64,000 nucleotides of DNA from contig NZ_CALGNH010000025.1 in NCBI RefSeq assembly GCF_937958655.1, positions 95,622 to 159,621 of the forward strand, in the 5' to 3' direction. The notes below the pieces were generated by a model, which did not search any database, was not told the origin of the DNA, and saw nothing but the letters and a program-made list of their open reading frames with translations. The stretch's first letter is position 1, and each line of letters starts with the position of its first letter. The translations under genes and the position numbers were made by a program. Source of the stretch: an uncultured Winogradskyella sp. (GTDB lineage: Bacteria > Bacteroidota > Bacteroidia > Flavobacteriales > Flavobacteriaceae). This document shows positions 1-9,702 of this stretch, in pieces.

Positions 1-555
1 CGTAATTTAGTAATTTCGCTCTCACTTGCCATATTACTTATTGCCTTATTTATGGCCTATTTATTCCGTTCATTTAGAATGATTATAGTATCGCTAATAC
101 CCAACCTACTACCACTTTTGGTAACCGCAGGTTTAATGGGCTATGTTGGCGTACCTATAAAACCATCTACAATATTAGTATTTAGTATTGCTTTTGGTAT
201 TTCGGTAGATGACACTATTCACTTTCTTGCAAAATACAGACAAGAGTTACAAGCCAACCATTGGAAGATTAAAAAATCAGTATATGCAGCCTTAAGAGAA
301 ACTGGCGTAAGTATGTTTTACACTTCTATTGTATTATTCTTTGGCTTTTCTGTATTTACAATTTCTAGTTTTGGTGGTACGGTTGCTTTAGGAGCATTAG
401 TGTCAATTACCTTATTATTTGCAATGCTTTCTAATCTGCTATTATTACCGTCTTTGTTATTATCCCTAGAAAGAAACATTGCAAATAAAGAAGTATTGCG
501 TAAACCAGCCATTGATATTATTCCGTCGGAAGATGGTCACGAAGAGGGGAAGTAA
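1..555 (+). CDS. MMPL/RND-family exporter, C-terminal part (5' end outside window)
   Basis: The open frame enters from the left edge without a start and ends at TAA 553-555, leaving 184 residues. It holds the last group of transmembrane helices of an RND-type protein. The helix with GISVDDTIHFLAKYR (about residues 63-77) matches the charged transmembrane motif of MMPL-type RND proteins, where paired Asp and a His take part in proton coupling. The soluble tail is short and ends in acidic residues. Such proteins export lipids or hydrophobic compounds across the inner membrane; the substrate cannot be read from this fragment. The downstream gene is convergent. Confidence 0.8.
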   Translation, partial: RNLVISLSLAILLIALFMAYLFRSFRMIIVSLIPNLLPLLVTAGLMGYVGVPIKPSTILVFSIAFGISVDDTIHFLAKYRQELQANHWKIKKSVYAALRETGVSMFYTSIVLFFGFSVFTISSFGGTVALGALVSITLLFAMLSNLLLLPSLLLSLERNIANKEVLRKPAIDIIPSEDGHEEGK

Positions 556-570
556 ATGTTATAAAAATTT

Positions 571-924
571 TTACTCGTATTTACTGAGTCTTTTTTTTAA
601 ATCTACGATTATACCCTCTTTTAATTTTAAATTTTCTTCATATTGCGCTATCAGTTTTTCTGAAAGTTGGTTAATAATATATGCGTTTGTAGATTTTCCT
701 TTATTATGACTAATTGTAACATTGTCTTGCATCAAAAGTTCTTCTGGCTGTAAGTCAAACAATTTTGATATAGAATCGATATAAGAAACCCAACTGTTAC
801 TCTCACCATTTTCAATACGCGCGTAAGTGCTTTGAGATATGTTTAAATAATCAGCAACTTGTTCTTGACTTAAACTTTTTTGTTTTCTTAGTCCTTTAAT
901 TTTTTTAGCAACTAATGCATTCAT
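571..924 (-). CDS. XRE-family helix-turn-helix transcriptional regulator
   Basis: This is a 117-residue protein. Residues about 6-62 form an XRE/Cro-type helix-turn-helix: RKQKSLSQEQVADYLNIS is helices 2-3 and QSTYARIENGES is the recognition segment with its usual IENGE ending. The remainder is polar, and residues 85-117 look like a coiled coil, suggesting a dimer. It is convergent with the exporter fragment and divergent from the small secreted protein at 1093, so that gene could be a target; this is inference from position only. Ligand and targets are unknown. Confidence 0.85.
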   Translation of the reverse strand: MNALVAKKIKGLRKQKSLSQEQVADYLNISQSTYARIENGESNSWVSYIDSISKLFDLQPEELLMQDNVTISHNKGKSTNAYIINQLSEKLIAQYEENLKLKEGIIVDLKKRLSKYE

Positions 925-1092
925 AAATTGGATTTTCTATTAAAACAAATATAATTAAAAATGATGTTATCTAAAAATAGGGTAGTTTTATGCAAAATGT
1001 AGATTGTATATATTTGGTATATGTTTTAGTTTTAGATATCAAATAATTGATAGCTCTTTTTTTAAAGAGTATAACCTAAACCAAATTAAATT

Positions 1093-1379
1093 ATGAAAAA
1101 AGTATTTTTTTCTTGTTGGGAGTAATCCTAATTGGCACAACTTTTGCTTTTAACGATAAAGTTAAAGTTGAATTAAATGAAACCATTACATCATCTGAAG
1201 ACTTTATAAAAAGATGTTGTACTAGAACCGCAACTAATGGCGATGAAAGAGCTACCGTAAGAAAATGCTCTGAAAATGCAGATAGTGCAGTAGCTTATGG
1301 AGACGCATGTCGTTCTGCAAATTTTGCTGCTCAAAGAGCACTTGGGGCATCAGTAGAAGTTATAGAAGACAAAGACTAA
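1093..1379 (+). CDS. Small secreted protein with its frame broken at a T7 tract
   Basis: ATG at 1093 reads MKKVFFSCWE and stops at TAA 1123-1125. The frame one base back is open to TAA 1377-1379 but has only TTG (1113) as a start. If the T7 tract at 1105-1111 had eight Ts, or if one T is re-read, the two frames join as MKKVFFFLLGVILIGTTFA, a good signal peptide, followed by about 70 mature residues. The mature part has a CC pair near its start, two more Cys, and an alanine-rich end. I recognise no family. The break may be a sequencing error, a real mutation, phase variation, or slippage; the good signal peptide favours a gene active at least until recently. Confidence 0.55.
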
Positions 1380-1392
1380 AAATAAAATTTTT

Positions 1393-2121
1393 ATGACAAG
1401 GTATTTTCTTTTATGTGTTTTAATTTTGAGTTGTTTTGTGTCTTTAGCACAAAAAGATAATTTGGAAGTTGAATATTCAATAGATGTTGTTGATGAGTCT
1501 GACATGTTCGGTACAATAATTTTTTACAAAGGCATCCTTAAGTCAGATAATATAAAAAGTGAATTTAAATTAACCACAAAAGATACGTTGATAGATTCAG
1601 AGCTTTTTGGCTTATTTGAAAACCATTCACCAAGTTTCCAAAAATTGTTTTATAAAGATTTAGGAAATTCAGTGATTAATTATAAGGAAACTCGTGGGTT
1701 AAAAAATGCTAAAATAGTTAAAGATAAGTCTAAAATTACTTGGACACTCTCCGAAGAGACCAAGATAATTGATGGCTCTAAATGTAATAAAGCTTCATGC
1801 GAGTTTAGAGGCAGAAAGTATGAGGTTTATTATGATAAGGACATCGATTTTAAAGATGGGCCATTTAAATTTAGTGGTTTACCAGGGCTTATTATTGAAG
1901 TGAATTCTTTAGATGGTGCGGTTAAAATGAAGGCGAATTTAATTACATATACGCTAGAGGAAGTACCTATTAATCCTTACGAGGGTTTGGTGGATATCAT
2001 TTCTTTTTCTGATTATAAGAAACAGTACGTGAAACATTTTAAAAAAATGACAGGTTATAGATCTGACATAGATTCCGAAGTTTTTATACCAAAAAGATAT
2101 ATAGAATACCTTGTTGAATAA
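1393..2121 (+). CDS. GLPGLI family protein
   Basis: This 242-residue protein has an N-terminal signal peptide (MTRYFLLCVLILSCFVSLAQ) and the family-defining motif GLPGLI at about residues 162-167, inside a segment of alternating strands. GLPGLI proteins are secreted proteins found in Bacteroidota and have no established biochemical role. They are often paired with a large TonB-receptor-like outer-membrane protein, as here: the next gene starts inside the last codons of this one, so the two are probably translated together. The start is the ATG at 1393, 13 bases after the stop of the small secreted protein. Confidence 0.88.
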   Translation: MTRYFLLCVLILSCFVSLAQKDNLEVEYSIDVVDESDMFGTIIFYKGILKSDNIKSEFKLTTKDTLIDSELFGLFENHSPSFQKLFYKDLGNSVINYKETRGLKNAKIVKDKSKITWTLSEETKIIDGSKCNKASCEFRGRKYEVYYDKDIDFKDGPFKFSGLPGLIIEVNSLDGAVKMKANLITYTLEEVPINPYEGLVDIISFSDYKKQYVKHFKKMTGYRSDIDSEVFIPKRYIEYLVE

Positions 2122-4756
2122 TAGTTTTATTTTTAGAAATAAATATTTAAAGGTTGTAAAATTAATATTTACAGCCTTTGTTTTTTTTGGATCTGCAAAT
2201 AGTTTTGCTCAGGTTAAGGTACAAGGAACCGTAAAAGACAGCATTTCTAATTTACCAAATATTACCATACTTTTAAAAAACAGAGAAACAAATAAAACCT
2301 TAGATTATACTATTACGGATGATAAAGGAAAATATAGTTTACAATTTACGGGTAACATAAATGAGTTAGCTCTAGAGTTTAGAAGTTTAATACACTCAAC
2401 ACAAACAATAATTTTAGCTAACAAAATAATAATTGGTAATACTTTAAAAATAAACATAAAACTTAAGCAAAAAATTAATGAACTAGATGATGTTATAATT
2501 AAAACTCAAAAACGTATAACTTTAAAAAAAGACACTACAATTTATAATGTTGAACAATTTAAAGATGGTACAGAGAAGACTATCGAGGATATACTAAAAA
2601 AACTTCCAGGAATTAAAGTTGAAAACAATGGAGAAATAAAATATAAGGGGAAAAGTATAAAAAAACTGCTTCTAGATGGCGATGATTTATTTAACTCAGA
2701 CTACACTATAGCTTCAAAGAACATAAGCGCAGATATTATTGATAAAGTACAAGGTATTGACAACTACGATGAAAATTCATTAAAAAAAGGATTGCGAGAT
2801 TCTGATGCCGTTGTACTTAACTTAGTACTTAAAAAAGGTGAATTTGATTTTTCTGGTAATACAGATATAGCCTATGCCTACAGGGATTATTACAAGGCCA
2901 ATTTTATTGGGTTATTAATAAATAAAAAAGTTAAATTCTATAATTATACCTCTTTAAATAATATAGGCCATAGTCCTAAACTGTCAACAAATAAAACCAA
3001 TCTAAATTCAGAAAAACTTATAAACGAAGGAAATTTTACTTCAATTTTAGATAATTCCTTTCATAATTTCAACAACAATTTTACAAATAGTACTAATATA
3101 TTATTTAAACTATTTCAAAATTCTGATTTACGTATTAATTTAATTGCGCTAAAGGATTCTCGCAATCGAGCCAACTTCAATTCTTTAATGATAAATGACG
3201 TAAACCAGACTTTAATTACAACTAGTGAAAAAATAAAGAAAAAACCTGTTAACCTAAAGACTGAAATTTTATTTAAAAACAAAGAAAAAGATAGTTTACA
3301 TTGGAGTTATTTAGGCATATACGATTACAGAGATATAAGCACTAATATTAACAGCAATAATAACTCACTATTTCAAAACTCAGATTTACAAAGTAAGCGT
3401 TTTCTATTGCTGAATAAATTAGATTTAACCTACAGAATAGGCAGAAAAACCGCTCTAGAAACAGTTTTAAATTATAGCATCAGTGAAGCACCACAAAAAT
3501 TAAGTTTGTCACCTACTACTCAGTTTAATAATGGTAATTCTTTTTTAGAATTTAACAACCAGAACAGTAGATTTAAAAAAGAATATGCGTTATTTAAAAG
3601 TGATATTATTGGTTTAGACAAACTAAATCAATATAAAATTGAAGCAGGGATTAACATAGTTAATAATAATTTTAAGTCAACCCTAATAAATACCAATACT
3701 AATCAAAATACAGAAAGCAACTTTAAAAACGATACAGAATATAAGATTAGAAGTTACTTTTTAAACTCTAGCTACAATTTTAAATTTAAGAACAGTAATT
3801 TGGTATTAGGTTTAAAATTAATGCACAATAACCTAATGCTCATAGATAAATTTAATAATGATCTGAATGAAAATTCTCTCTTAATTTTACCTGTTTTGAA
3901 ATTTAATTATAAAATTTCTAAAATTTGGGGTTTTTCTGTAAATTATAATTTTAATGAATTACTGCCCAAAGAAGATAAGTTATTCAGAAATTTAGTACAA
4001 ACAGACTATAGAAGTTTTGTTAGTAACGATATAGCCCTAGACAACTTAAAATCTCACAGTTTAAATATTAATTTTAAATATTACGATTTTTATAATAGAA
4101 CAAGTCTAGATTTTGGATTTCAATATAATCATAATAAAAATGGATATTTTTTTAATAATATTATAAATGAAGAACTTACAATTACCAATTCATTTTTAAA
4201 AAATGAAGGTTTAGATAATTACAACTTTTCTTTAAACACTGAAACTTTTGTGCTACCATTAAGCTCAACTCTACAATTAAACACAAATTATGCAATAGCA
4301 GAAGATTTAAATACTTTAAATGAATCTGATTTTAGAGATATCACTATTAACGATCTGCAAGTGGAGTTTATTTGGCGAACTGGCTTTAAATTACCAATAA
4401 ATTTTGAAAATACTTTTATTTTCAATAATTCCACCTTCAAAACAACTAAAAAAAATTCTGTAAGCACTATTACTAATCAATTTAAAACTATTTTTAAAAT
4501 TAGAGAAAATCTAGATTTTAAAGCGCTATATAGTTATATAAAACCAAATATTTCAAATAATAGAGATTTTGACTTTATTGAATCTGAACTATATTACAGT
4601 CCAAAAAAAAGTAATTTTTCTTACTCCATTATAGCTAAAAATCTTCTAAACGAAAGAAAATTTGAAGTTCAAAATATAAGTGACTTTTCCACTTCACGCT
4701 TTTCGTACAACCTCATAGAAAGATATATCATGCTTAAAGTTGGTTTTTCTTTCTAA
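2111..4756 (+). CDS. TonB-dependent-receptor-like outer membrane protein with carboxypeptidase-regulatory-like domain
   Basis: The protein has 881 residues. After a signal peptide ending near NSFAQ (about residue 34) comes a CarboxypepD-regulatory-like beta domain (about 37-115), then a plug-like domain (about 140-240, with EDILKKLPGIKV and LLLDGDDLF), then about 600 residues rich in aromatic and Asn-containing strands, ending in a terminal Phe typical of outer-membrane barrels. There is no ATG near the signal peptide, so a TTG start (2111 or 2114) is used; it overlaps the GLPGLI gene by 11 bp. The pair is probably one operon. Cargo is unknown, and there is no clear TonB box. Base composition is even lower in GC than in the neighbouring housekeeping genes. 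Confidence 0.8.
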   Translation: MLNNSFIFRNKYLKVVKLIFTAFVFFGSANSFAQVKVQGTVKDSISNLPNITILLKNRETNKTLDYTITDDKGKYSLQFTGNINELALEFRSLIHSTQTIILANKIIIGNTLKINIKLKQKINELDDVIIKTQKRITLKKDTTIYNVEQFKDGTEKTIEDILKKLPGIKVENNGEIKYKGKSIKKLLLDGDDLFNSDYTIASKNISADIIDKVQGIDNYDENSLKKGLRDSDAVVLNLVLKKGEFDFSGNTDIAYAYRDYYKANFIGLLINKKVKFYNYTSLNNIGHSPKLSTNKTNLNSEKLINEGNFTSILDNSFHNFNNNFTNSTNILFKLFQNSDLRINLIALKDSRNRANFNSLMINDVNQTLITTSEKIKKKPVNLKTEILFKNKEKDSLHWSYLGIYDYRDISTNINSNNNSLFQNSDLQSKRFLLLNKLDLTYRIGRKTALETVLNYSISEAPQKLSLSPTTQFNNGNSFLEFNNQNSRFKKEYALFKSDIIGLDKLNQYKIEAGINIVNNNFKSTLINTNTNQNTESNFKNDTEYKIRSYFLNSSYNFKFKNSNLVLGLKLMHNNLMLIDKFNNDLNENSLLILPVLKFNYKISKIWGFSVNYNFNELLPKEDKLFRNLVQTDYRSFVSNDIALDNLKSHSLNINFKYYDFYNRTSLDFGFQYNHNKNGYFFNNIINEELTITNSFLKNEGLDNYNFSLNTETFVLPLSSTLQLNTNYAIAEDLNTLNESDFRDITINDLQVEFIWRTGFKLPINFENTFIFNNSTFKTTKKNSVSTITNQFKTIFKIRENLDFKALYSYIKPNISNNRDFDFIESELYYSPKKSNFSYSIIAKNLLNERKFEVQNISDFSTSRFSYNLIERYIMLKVGFSF

Positions 4757-4797
4757 ATTTATAATTTGTCTGCTTATAATTTAAATAAAAGCATTCA

Positions 4798-4805
4798 TAT
4801 CTTTG
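4798..4805 (+). promoter_or_regulatory. -7 box of the asnS promoter
   Basis: TATCTTTG matches the Bacteroidota sigma-A -7 consensus TAnnTTTG and is 19 bases before the asnS ATG. No TTG sits at the ideal upstream distance, so only the -7 element is claimed. Confidence 0.55.
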
Positions 4806-4824
4806 CACCTTAAAACAAATTAGA

Positions 4825-6276
4825 ATGGAGCATACAAAAACAGTAGCAGAATTATTGCTGCAAGACATGAGTTTAAAGGATGTAACCTTTCAAGATGTTA
4901 CCGTAAAAGGATGGGTAAGAACCTTTAGAGCTAACCGATTTATAGCTTTAAATGATGGTTCTACTATTAATAATATTCAGTGTGTTGTAGATTTTGAAAA
5001 CTTTGACGAAGCCCTTTTAAAACGCATAACTACTGGAGCAGCTATCCATATTAAAGGTGAGTTGGTAGAAAGCCAAGGCAAAGGACAATCGGTTGAGATA
5101 CAAGTTAAAGAACTTGAAGTATTAGGAGATTCTGACCCAGAAACCTATCCTATTCAACCCAAAAAACATACGTTTGAATTTTTAAGAGAAAATGCACACT
5201 TAAGAACACGTACCAACACATTTAGTGCTGTAATGCGACTGCGTTCTTCATTGTCATTTGCCATACATAAGTATTTTAATGAGAATGGGTTCTATTATAT
5301 GCATACGCCAATCATCACAGGTAGTGATGCAGAAGGTGCTGGTGAAATGTTTAGAGTAACTGGTTTAGATGCCAAAAAACCTCCTTTAACTGAAGATGGA
5401 GAGGTAAACTACAAAGAAGACTTTTTTGGTAAAGAGACCAACTTAACGGTTTCTGGCCAACTGGAAGCTGAGACCTACGCCATGTCTCTTGGAAAAGTTT
5501 ACACCTTTGGACCAACATTTAGAGCAGAAAATTCTAACACGTCTCGTCATCTTGCCGAATTCTGGATGATTGAACCTGAGGTTGCTTTTATGGATTTAGC
5601 CGGTAATATGGATTTGGCCGAAGACTTTATGAAATCTGTTTTAAGCTATGTTTTAGAGCACAATAAAGAAGATTTAGAATTCTTAGATAACAGGCTAAAA
5701 GATGAAGAAAAAAGATTGCCGCAAGCACAGCGTAGCGATATGAGCTTAATTGAAAAAATTAAGTTTGTAGTAGACAACAATTTTAAGCGTGTAAGTTATA
5801 CCGAAGCTATAGATATACTCAGAAATTGTAAACCAAATAAAAAGAAGAAATTTAATTATATTATTGAAGAATGGGGAGCAGACTTACAATCTGAACACGA
5901 ACGTTTCTTAGTAGAAAAACATTTTAAATGCCCAGTTATCTTATTTGATTATCCAGCAAATATAAAAGCATTTTATATGCGTTTAAATGAAGATGGAAAA
6001 TCAGTAAGAGCCATGGATATATTATTCCCAGGAATAGGAGAAATGGTTGGTGGTTCTCAGCGTGAAGAGCGTTTAGACGTGCTCAAAGAAAAAATGAAAG
6101 CCCTAGATATACCCGAAGAAGAATTATGGTGGTATTTAGATTTACGTAAATACGGAACCGCAGTACACTCTGGCTTTGGCTTAGGTTTTGAACGTTTAGT
6201 AATGTTTGCCACAGGAATGAGTAATATTAGAGATGTAATACCATATCCAAGAACACCACAAAACGCAGAGTTTTAA
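4825..6276 (+). CDS. asnS: Asparaginyl-tRNA synthetase
   Basis: This 483-residue class IIb aminoacyl-tRNA synthetase charges tRNA-Asn with asparagine in the cytoplasm. An N-terminal OB-fold anticodon-binding domain (about residues 20-110, [18 protein letters not shown]) is followed by the class II core. Motif 2 is seen as [21 protein letters not shown] (two halves around residues 235-255), and motif 3 as [12 protein letters not shown] near the C-terminus. Length is normal. The [16 protein letters not shown] segment supports Asn rather than Asp specificity, and a separate aspS lies at 28492. It is followed by a strong terminator and then rpoN, an order I recall as common in flavobacteria. Confidence 0.95.
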   Translation: MEHTKTVAELLLQDMSLKDVTFQDVTVKGWVRTFRANRFIALNDGSTINNIQCVVDFENFDEALLKRITTGAAIHIKGELVESQGKGQSVEIQVKELEVLGDSDPETYPIQPKKHTFEFLRENAHLRTRTNTFSAVMRLRSSLSFAIHKYFNENGFYYMHTPIITGSDAEGAGEMFRVTGLDAKKPPLTEDGEVNYKEDFFGKETNLTVSGQLEAETYAMSLGKVYTFGPTFRAENSNTSRHLAEFWMIEPEVAFMDLAGNMDLAEDFMKSVLSYVLEHNKEDLEFLDNRLKDEEKRLPQAQRSDMSLIEKIKFVVDNNFKRVSYTEAIDILRNCKPNKKKKFNYIIEEWGADLQSEHERFLVEKHFKCPVILFDYPANIKAFYMRLNEDGKSVRAMDILFPGIGEMVGGSQREERLDVLKEKMKALDIPEEELWWYLDLRKYGTAVHSGFGLGFERLVMFATGMSNIRDVIPYPRTPQNAEF

Positions 6277-6286
6277 AATTATATTT

Positions 6287-6323
6287 AAACCTGTTAGGAA
6301 CAAGAATCCTAACAGGTTTTTTT
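6287..6323 (+). terminator. Intrinsic terminator after asnS
   Basis: The 13-bp arms AAACCTGTTAGGA and TCCTAACAGGTTT flank a 7-base loop and are followed by a T7 run. It lies 11 bases after the asnS stop and separates it from rpoN. Confidence 0.85.
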
Positions 6324-6350
6324 CTTATTTTTATATGCAATAGAAAACAT

Positions 6351-7817
6351 ATGTCCCTAAAACAATTTTTACAATTTAAACTTTCTCAAAAGCTATCTCC
6401 GCAGCAGATACAGCTTATGAAGCTGATTCAACTACCTACACAGGCTTTTGAACAACGTTTAAAGCAAGAGTTAGAAGAAAACCCAGCCTTAGATACTGGT
6501 AAGGAAGCTGATGCATCAGATGATAATTTAGACGAGTTTGACAACAGCTCTGATGATTTTAATGACAACGAAACCATAGATGCCGATGATATTAATGTAG
6601 ACGAGTATTTAAGCGACGATGAAATACCAGATTACCGCACACATGCCAATAATTACAGTGCTGACGATGACGAGAAGAGTGTGCCTTATGCAGCAGGAAC
6701 CTCGTTTACGCAACATTTAACCAATCAATTAAATACGTTTAGACTCTCTGAACAAGACGAAGAAATTGCTTATTTCTTAGTAGGTAGTGTAGATGAAAGC
6801 GGTTATATACGTCGGTCTTTATCTGATATTACAGATGATTTAGCCTTTACACAAAATGTGTATACAACCGAAGAGGAAGTAGAAAAAGTTCTCGAAGTTG
6901 TACATCAGTTAGATCCTGCTGGTGTGGGTGCAAGAAATCTACAAGAGTGCTTAAGTATTCAGTTAAATAGAAAAGAACAAAATCCCGATGTTGAGTTAGC
7001 TTCTAATATTATAAACAAGGCCTTTGAACAATTTACTAAGAAACACTATGAAAAATTGATGCATAAATTTAGCATCAACGAAGCGCAACTTAGAGACGCC
7101 ATAGAAGAAATAGAACGTTTAAACCCTAAACCAGGTGGGTCTTACGCTGGTAATAATAAAATTGTGGAACATATAGTTCCAGATTTTGCTATTAAGATTG
7201 TAGATGGCGAATTAACACTTACTCTAAATGGGCGTAACGCACCAGAGCTTCATGTTTCTAGGGAATATAACAACATGCTTAAGGGTTATAAAGACAGTAA
7301 ACAAAAGTCTAAAGCACAAAAGGATGCTGTACTATTTATAAAGCAAAAGCTAGACGCAGCCAAGTGGTTTATCGAGGCGGTGAGACAACGTCAACAAACA
7401 TTATTTGTAACCATGAGTTCTATAATGCATTATCAAAAAGACTATTTTTTAACTGGTGATGAGCGGAAGCTAAGACCAATGATTCTTAAAGATATTGCAG
7501 ACGAAATAGAAATGGATGTATCTACAGTATCGCGTGTTGCTAACAGTAAATACGTGGATACGCCTTATGGTACAAAACTTATAAAAGAATTTTTCTCTGA
7601 GTCCATGACCAATGACCAAGGTGAAGAGGTATCTACCCGAGAAATAAAGAAAATTTTGGAAACCGTAATTGAATACGAAAACAAAAAGAAACCTTTAACT
7701 GACGAGGCCTTATCCAAAATTTTAAAAGACAAAGGCTATCCAATAGCAAGACGAACTGTTGCTAAGTATAGAGAACAGTTAGATATTCCTGTAGCGAGAT
7801 TAAGGAAAGAACTTTAG
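6351..7817 (+). CDS. rpoN: RNA polymerase sigma-54 factor
   Basis: The 488-residue protein shows the full sigma-54 layout. Region I is Gln/Leu-rich (residues 1-45, LSPQQIQLMKLIQLPTQAF), region II is strongly acidic (50-110), and the core-binding domain spans about 115-310. A helix-turn-helix is near 375-400 (DIADEIEMDVSTVSRVAN), and the RpoN box ARRTVAKYRE lies at residues 466-475, where it contacts the -24 element. It directs RNA polymerase to -24/-12 promoters and depends on AAA+ activators; none of those activators is in this window. Twelve bases separate it from the next gene, so the two are probably co-transcribed. Confidence 0.96.
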   Translation: MSLKQFLQFKLSQKLSPQQIQLMKLIQLPTQAFEQRLKQELEENPALDTGKEADASDDNLDEFDNSSDDFNDNETIDADDINVDEYLSDDEIPDYRTHANNYSADDDEKSVPYAAGTSFTQHLTNQLNTFRLSEQDEEIAYFLVGSVDESGYIRRSLSDITDDLAFTQNVYTTEEEVEKVLEVVHQLDPAGVGARNLQECLSIQLNRKEQNPDVELASNIINKAFEQFTKKHYEKLMHKFSINEAQLRDAIEEIERLNPKPGGSYAGNNKIVEHIVPDFAIKIVDGELTLTLNGRNAPELHVSREYNNMLKGYKDSKQKSKAQKDAVLFIKQKLDAAKWFIEAVRQRQQTLFVTMSSIMHYQKDYFLTGDERKLRPMILKDIADEIEMDVSTVSRVANSKYVDTPYGTKLIKEFFSESMTNDQGEEVSTREIKKILETVIEYENKKKPLTDEALSKILKDKGYPIARRTVAKYREQLDIPVARLRKEL

Positions 7818-7829
7818 GGTTTAAAAGCG

Positions 7830-8438
7830 ATGAAAGATTTTATCCTTAAGAGCATATCCGTTGTTTTTCATCCATTAATCATGCCCATTCTTGGTGTTAT
7901 GTTTTACTTTCATAAAACACCAAGGTTTATTCCAGATCCACTAAAAATTGCAAAAATATTTTCTATAGGTATACTAACCATTGGGCTACCTATACTACTC
8001 TTCTTTTTACTTAAAACAATTAATAAAGTACAATCTATACACTTAAAAAGCACAAGAGAAAGAATCATACCTCTATTTATTAATTGTATTATAATTGTAT
8101 TGATACTATACAGAGTTTTTACACCAAACGAAATCGTAGAATTGTATTATTTCTTTCTTGGTATACTTTGCTCCACTTTAACTTGCTTTATTTTGGCACT
8201 ATTTAAGATTAAAGCCAGTATACACATGATAGCAGCTTCTGGTTTTTTTATGTTTGCTATAGCAGTTGGCATACACTACCAAATTAACATTAATGGAACA
8301 ATAGCCTTAATGATGATTATTTTGGGCGCTATTGCCACCTCTAGATTACATCTAAAGGCGCATACCAATCAAGAATTAATTATTGGGCTATTTACAGGTA
8401 TTTTTCCACAACTCGTATTTCTTAATTACTGGTTATAA
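7830..8438 (+). CDS. Multipass membrane protein, PAP2-like
   Basis: This 202-residue protein has about six hydrophobic helices. The end (SRLHLKAHTNQELIIGLFTG, about residues 170-189) resembles the last PAP2-phosphatase motif, in which a His after a Ser/Arg-containing helix is part of the active site. The other two PAP2 motifs are not clear (a basic KSTRER stretch lies near residue 71), so enzyme activity is uncertain. It follows rpoN closely and overlaps the convergent PorT-like gene by 6 bp at the 3' end. Confidence 0.6.
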   Translation: MKDFILKSISVVFHPLIMPILGVMFYFHKTPRFIPDPLKIAKIFSIGILTIGLPILLFFLLKTINKVQSIHLKSTRERIIPLFINCIIIVLILYRVFTPNEIVELYYFFLGILCSTLTCFILALFKIKASIHMIAASGFFMFAIAVGIHYQININGTIALMMIILGAIATSRLHLKAHTNQELIIGLFTGIFPQLVFLNYWL

Positions 8439-9137
8439 AATATAAAACATCAGACCTATTTTTAAAGCCGTTGTGTCTATAGCATTATCATTAATAACCG
8501 CATTATCACCATTAAAAATTGGATTAAGACCGTAGTACAAATGAAAGTTCCAAGTGTCGTAACCTACACTAAGGGTTAAACCGTATTGAATTTTATCAAA
8601 ATCATCAATGTTAGATAAGGTCTGATTGCCATTATCACTTTTAAATTTTGCTGAATTATACAGTACATATCCCAACTTAAAACCAGTATAAATACGCCAG
8701 AAATTATATTGAGATGCTGAGGAGGTTCTCCACCTAAACTCTAATGGAAATTCTACAAGATAGCTTGTGAATTTATTTTTACTCACATTAATTTCACGTT
8801 CGTCTATAATATTAAAAATAATAGCATCGTCTATTTCTAAAATAGATATATTTTGATTATAAGAATTGGAGGAAAGCCCCAAACCCAAACCAATTGCTAA
8901 ATTTCTGCGTTTGTTTATAGGCATATCTCTTATAAAACCTAAATGAAATCCCGAAGAGAATCCATTTTGAGATACTCCATTTGGTCTATTATTTAAAAGG
9001 TTATACGTCACAGAGGCGTAAAACTGATCTTCTCTATAATCTTTATACAATTCTACATTATCAGCATTATTGTTATTTTGAGACATCACCAAAATACCAA
9101 GAGATACAAAGTATAAAAACATATAAAATTTCTTCAT
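8433..9137 (-). CDS. PorT-like outer membrane beta-barrel protein
   Basis: The 234-residue protein has a signal peptide (MKKFYMFLYFVSLGILVMSQ) and then alternating strands with Gly and aromatic residues (FHLGFIRDMP, LAIGLGLGLSSNSYN, EFPLEFRWRTSS, YGLTLSVGYDTWNFHLYYGLNP) as in small eight-stranded barrels. It ends in an aromatic/hydrophobic terminus. Length, topology and position beside exbD genes match PorT/SprT, an outer-membrane component needed for the type IX secretion system and gliding. That assignment rests on resemblance and synteny as I remember it, not on an alignment; a generic porin-like barrel is the alternative. Confidence 0.6.
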   Translation of the reverse strand: MKKFYMFLYFVSLGILVMSQNNNNADNVELYKDYREDQFYASVTYNLLNNRPNGVSQNGFSSGFHLGFIRDMPINKRRNLAIGLGLGLSSNSYNQNISILEIDDAIIFNIIDEREINVSKNKFTSYLVEFPLEFRWRTSSASQYNFWRIYTGFKLGYVLYNSAKFKSDNGNQTLSNIDDFDKIQYGLTLSVGYDTWNFHLYYGLNPIFNGDNAVINDNAIDTTALKIGLMFYIL

Positions 9138-9173
9138 AAGCTAAATCTACAAAATCTTTATAGGTCACAAAAC

Positions 9174-9206
9174 AAAAAAACGCCCTGATTACTCAAGGCG
9201 CTTTTT
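9174..9206 (-). terminator. Intrinsic terminator after the exbB-exbD operon
   Basis: On the minus strand GCGCCTTGA and TCAGGGCG pair (one G-U) and are followed by a T7 run. It lies between the second exbD stop and the start of the PorT-like gene, so the barrel gene probably has its own promoter. Confidence 0.75.
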
Positions 9207-9225
9207 ATTAAAATTAAGATATTTT

Positions 9226-9690
9226 TTATTGCTCAGCTTTACCATTAGCAATGTACATTACTTTTAATGTATTCGCTTTTCTAAGCTCTTGCTTAATATC
9301 TGATACTAAACCTGCATGTGTGTTCTTATCAACTTTTAAACCAACAACAAATTTTGGCTTAAGTTCCTCTACTAATTCAGCTTGTGCAGCCAATACACTT
9401 GACTGTACTTCTTCGACACTAATAATAGCATCATTAAACTGAATACGAGGCTCAGTACCTAATTGCTTAAATTGGCTACTTGGTTTACCTGCATAGATAA
9501 AAGCGGTTCTATCTTTCTTAAGTTTTTCTACTTGGTCTGCACTTGGTAGAATATTCTCAATCATTAGACTACTATCTCTCATTACCGTAGCTACCATGAA
9601 AAAGAAAAGTAACATAAATACAATATCAGGTAAGGATGCTGTTGATATAGCTGGTAAATCTCCTTGTTTTCCTTTTTTAAATTTTGACAT
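9226..9690 (-). CDS. exbD: ExbD/TolR family biopolymer transport protein
   Basis: The protein has 154 residues: a short cytoplasmic tail, one transmembrane helix at about 20-40 (LPDIVFMLLFFFMVATVM) with the family's Asp at the start of the helix (D23), and a periplasmic domain. With ExbB it forms the inner-membrane proton channel that drives TonB or a related motor. It is the last gene of the unit exbB, membrane protein, exbD, exbD, 12 bp after the preceding exbD. Two non-identical ExbD copies suggest a heteromeric complex. Confidence 0.9.
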   Translation of the reverse strand: MSKFKKGKQGDLPAISTASLPDIVFMLLFFFMVATVMRDSSLMIENILPSADQVEKLKKDRTAFIYAGKPSSQFKQLGTEPRIQFNDAIISVEEVQSSVLAAQAELVEELKPKFVVGLKVDKNTHAGLVSDIKQELRKANTLKVMYIANGKAEQ

Positions 9691-9702
9691 AATTTTTACG
9701 TT

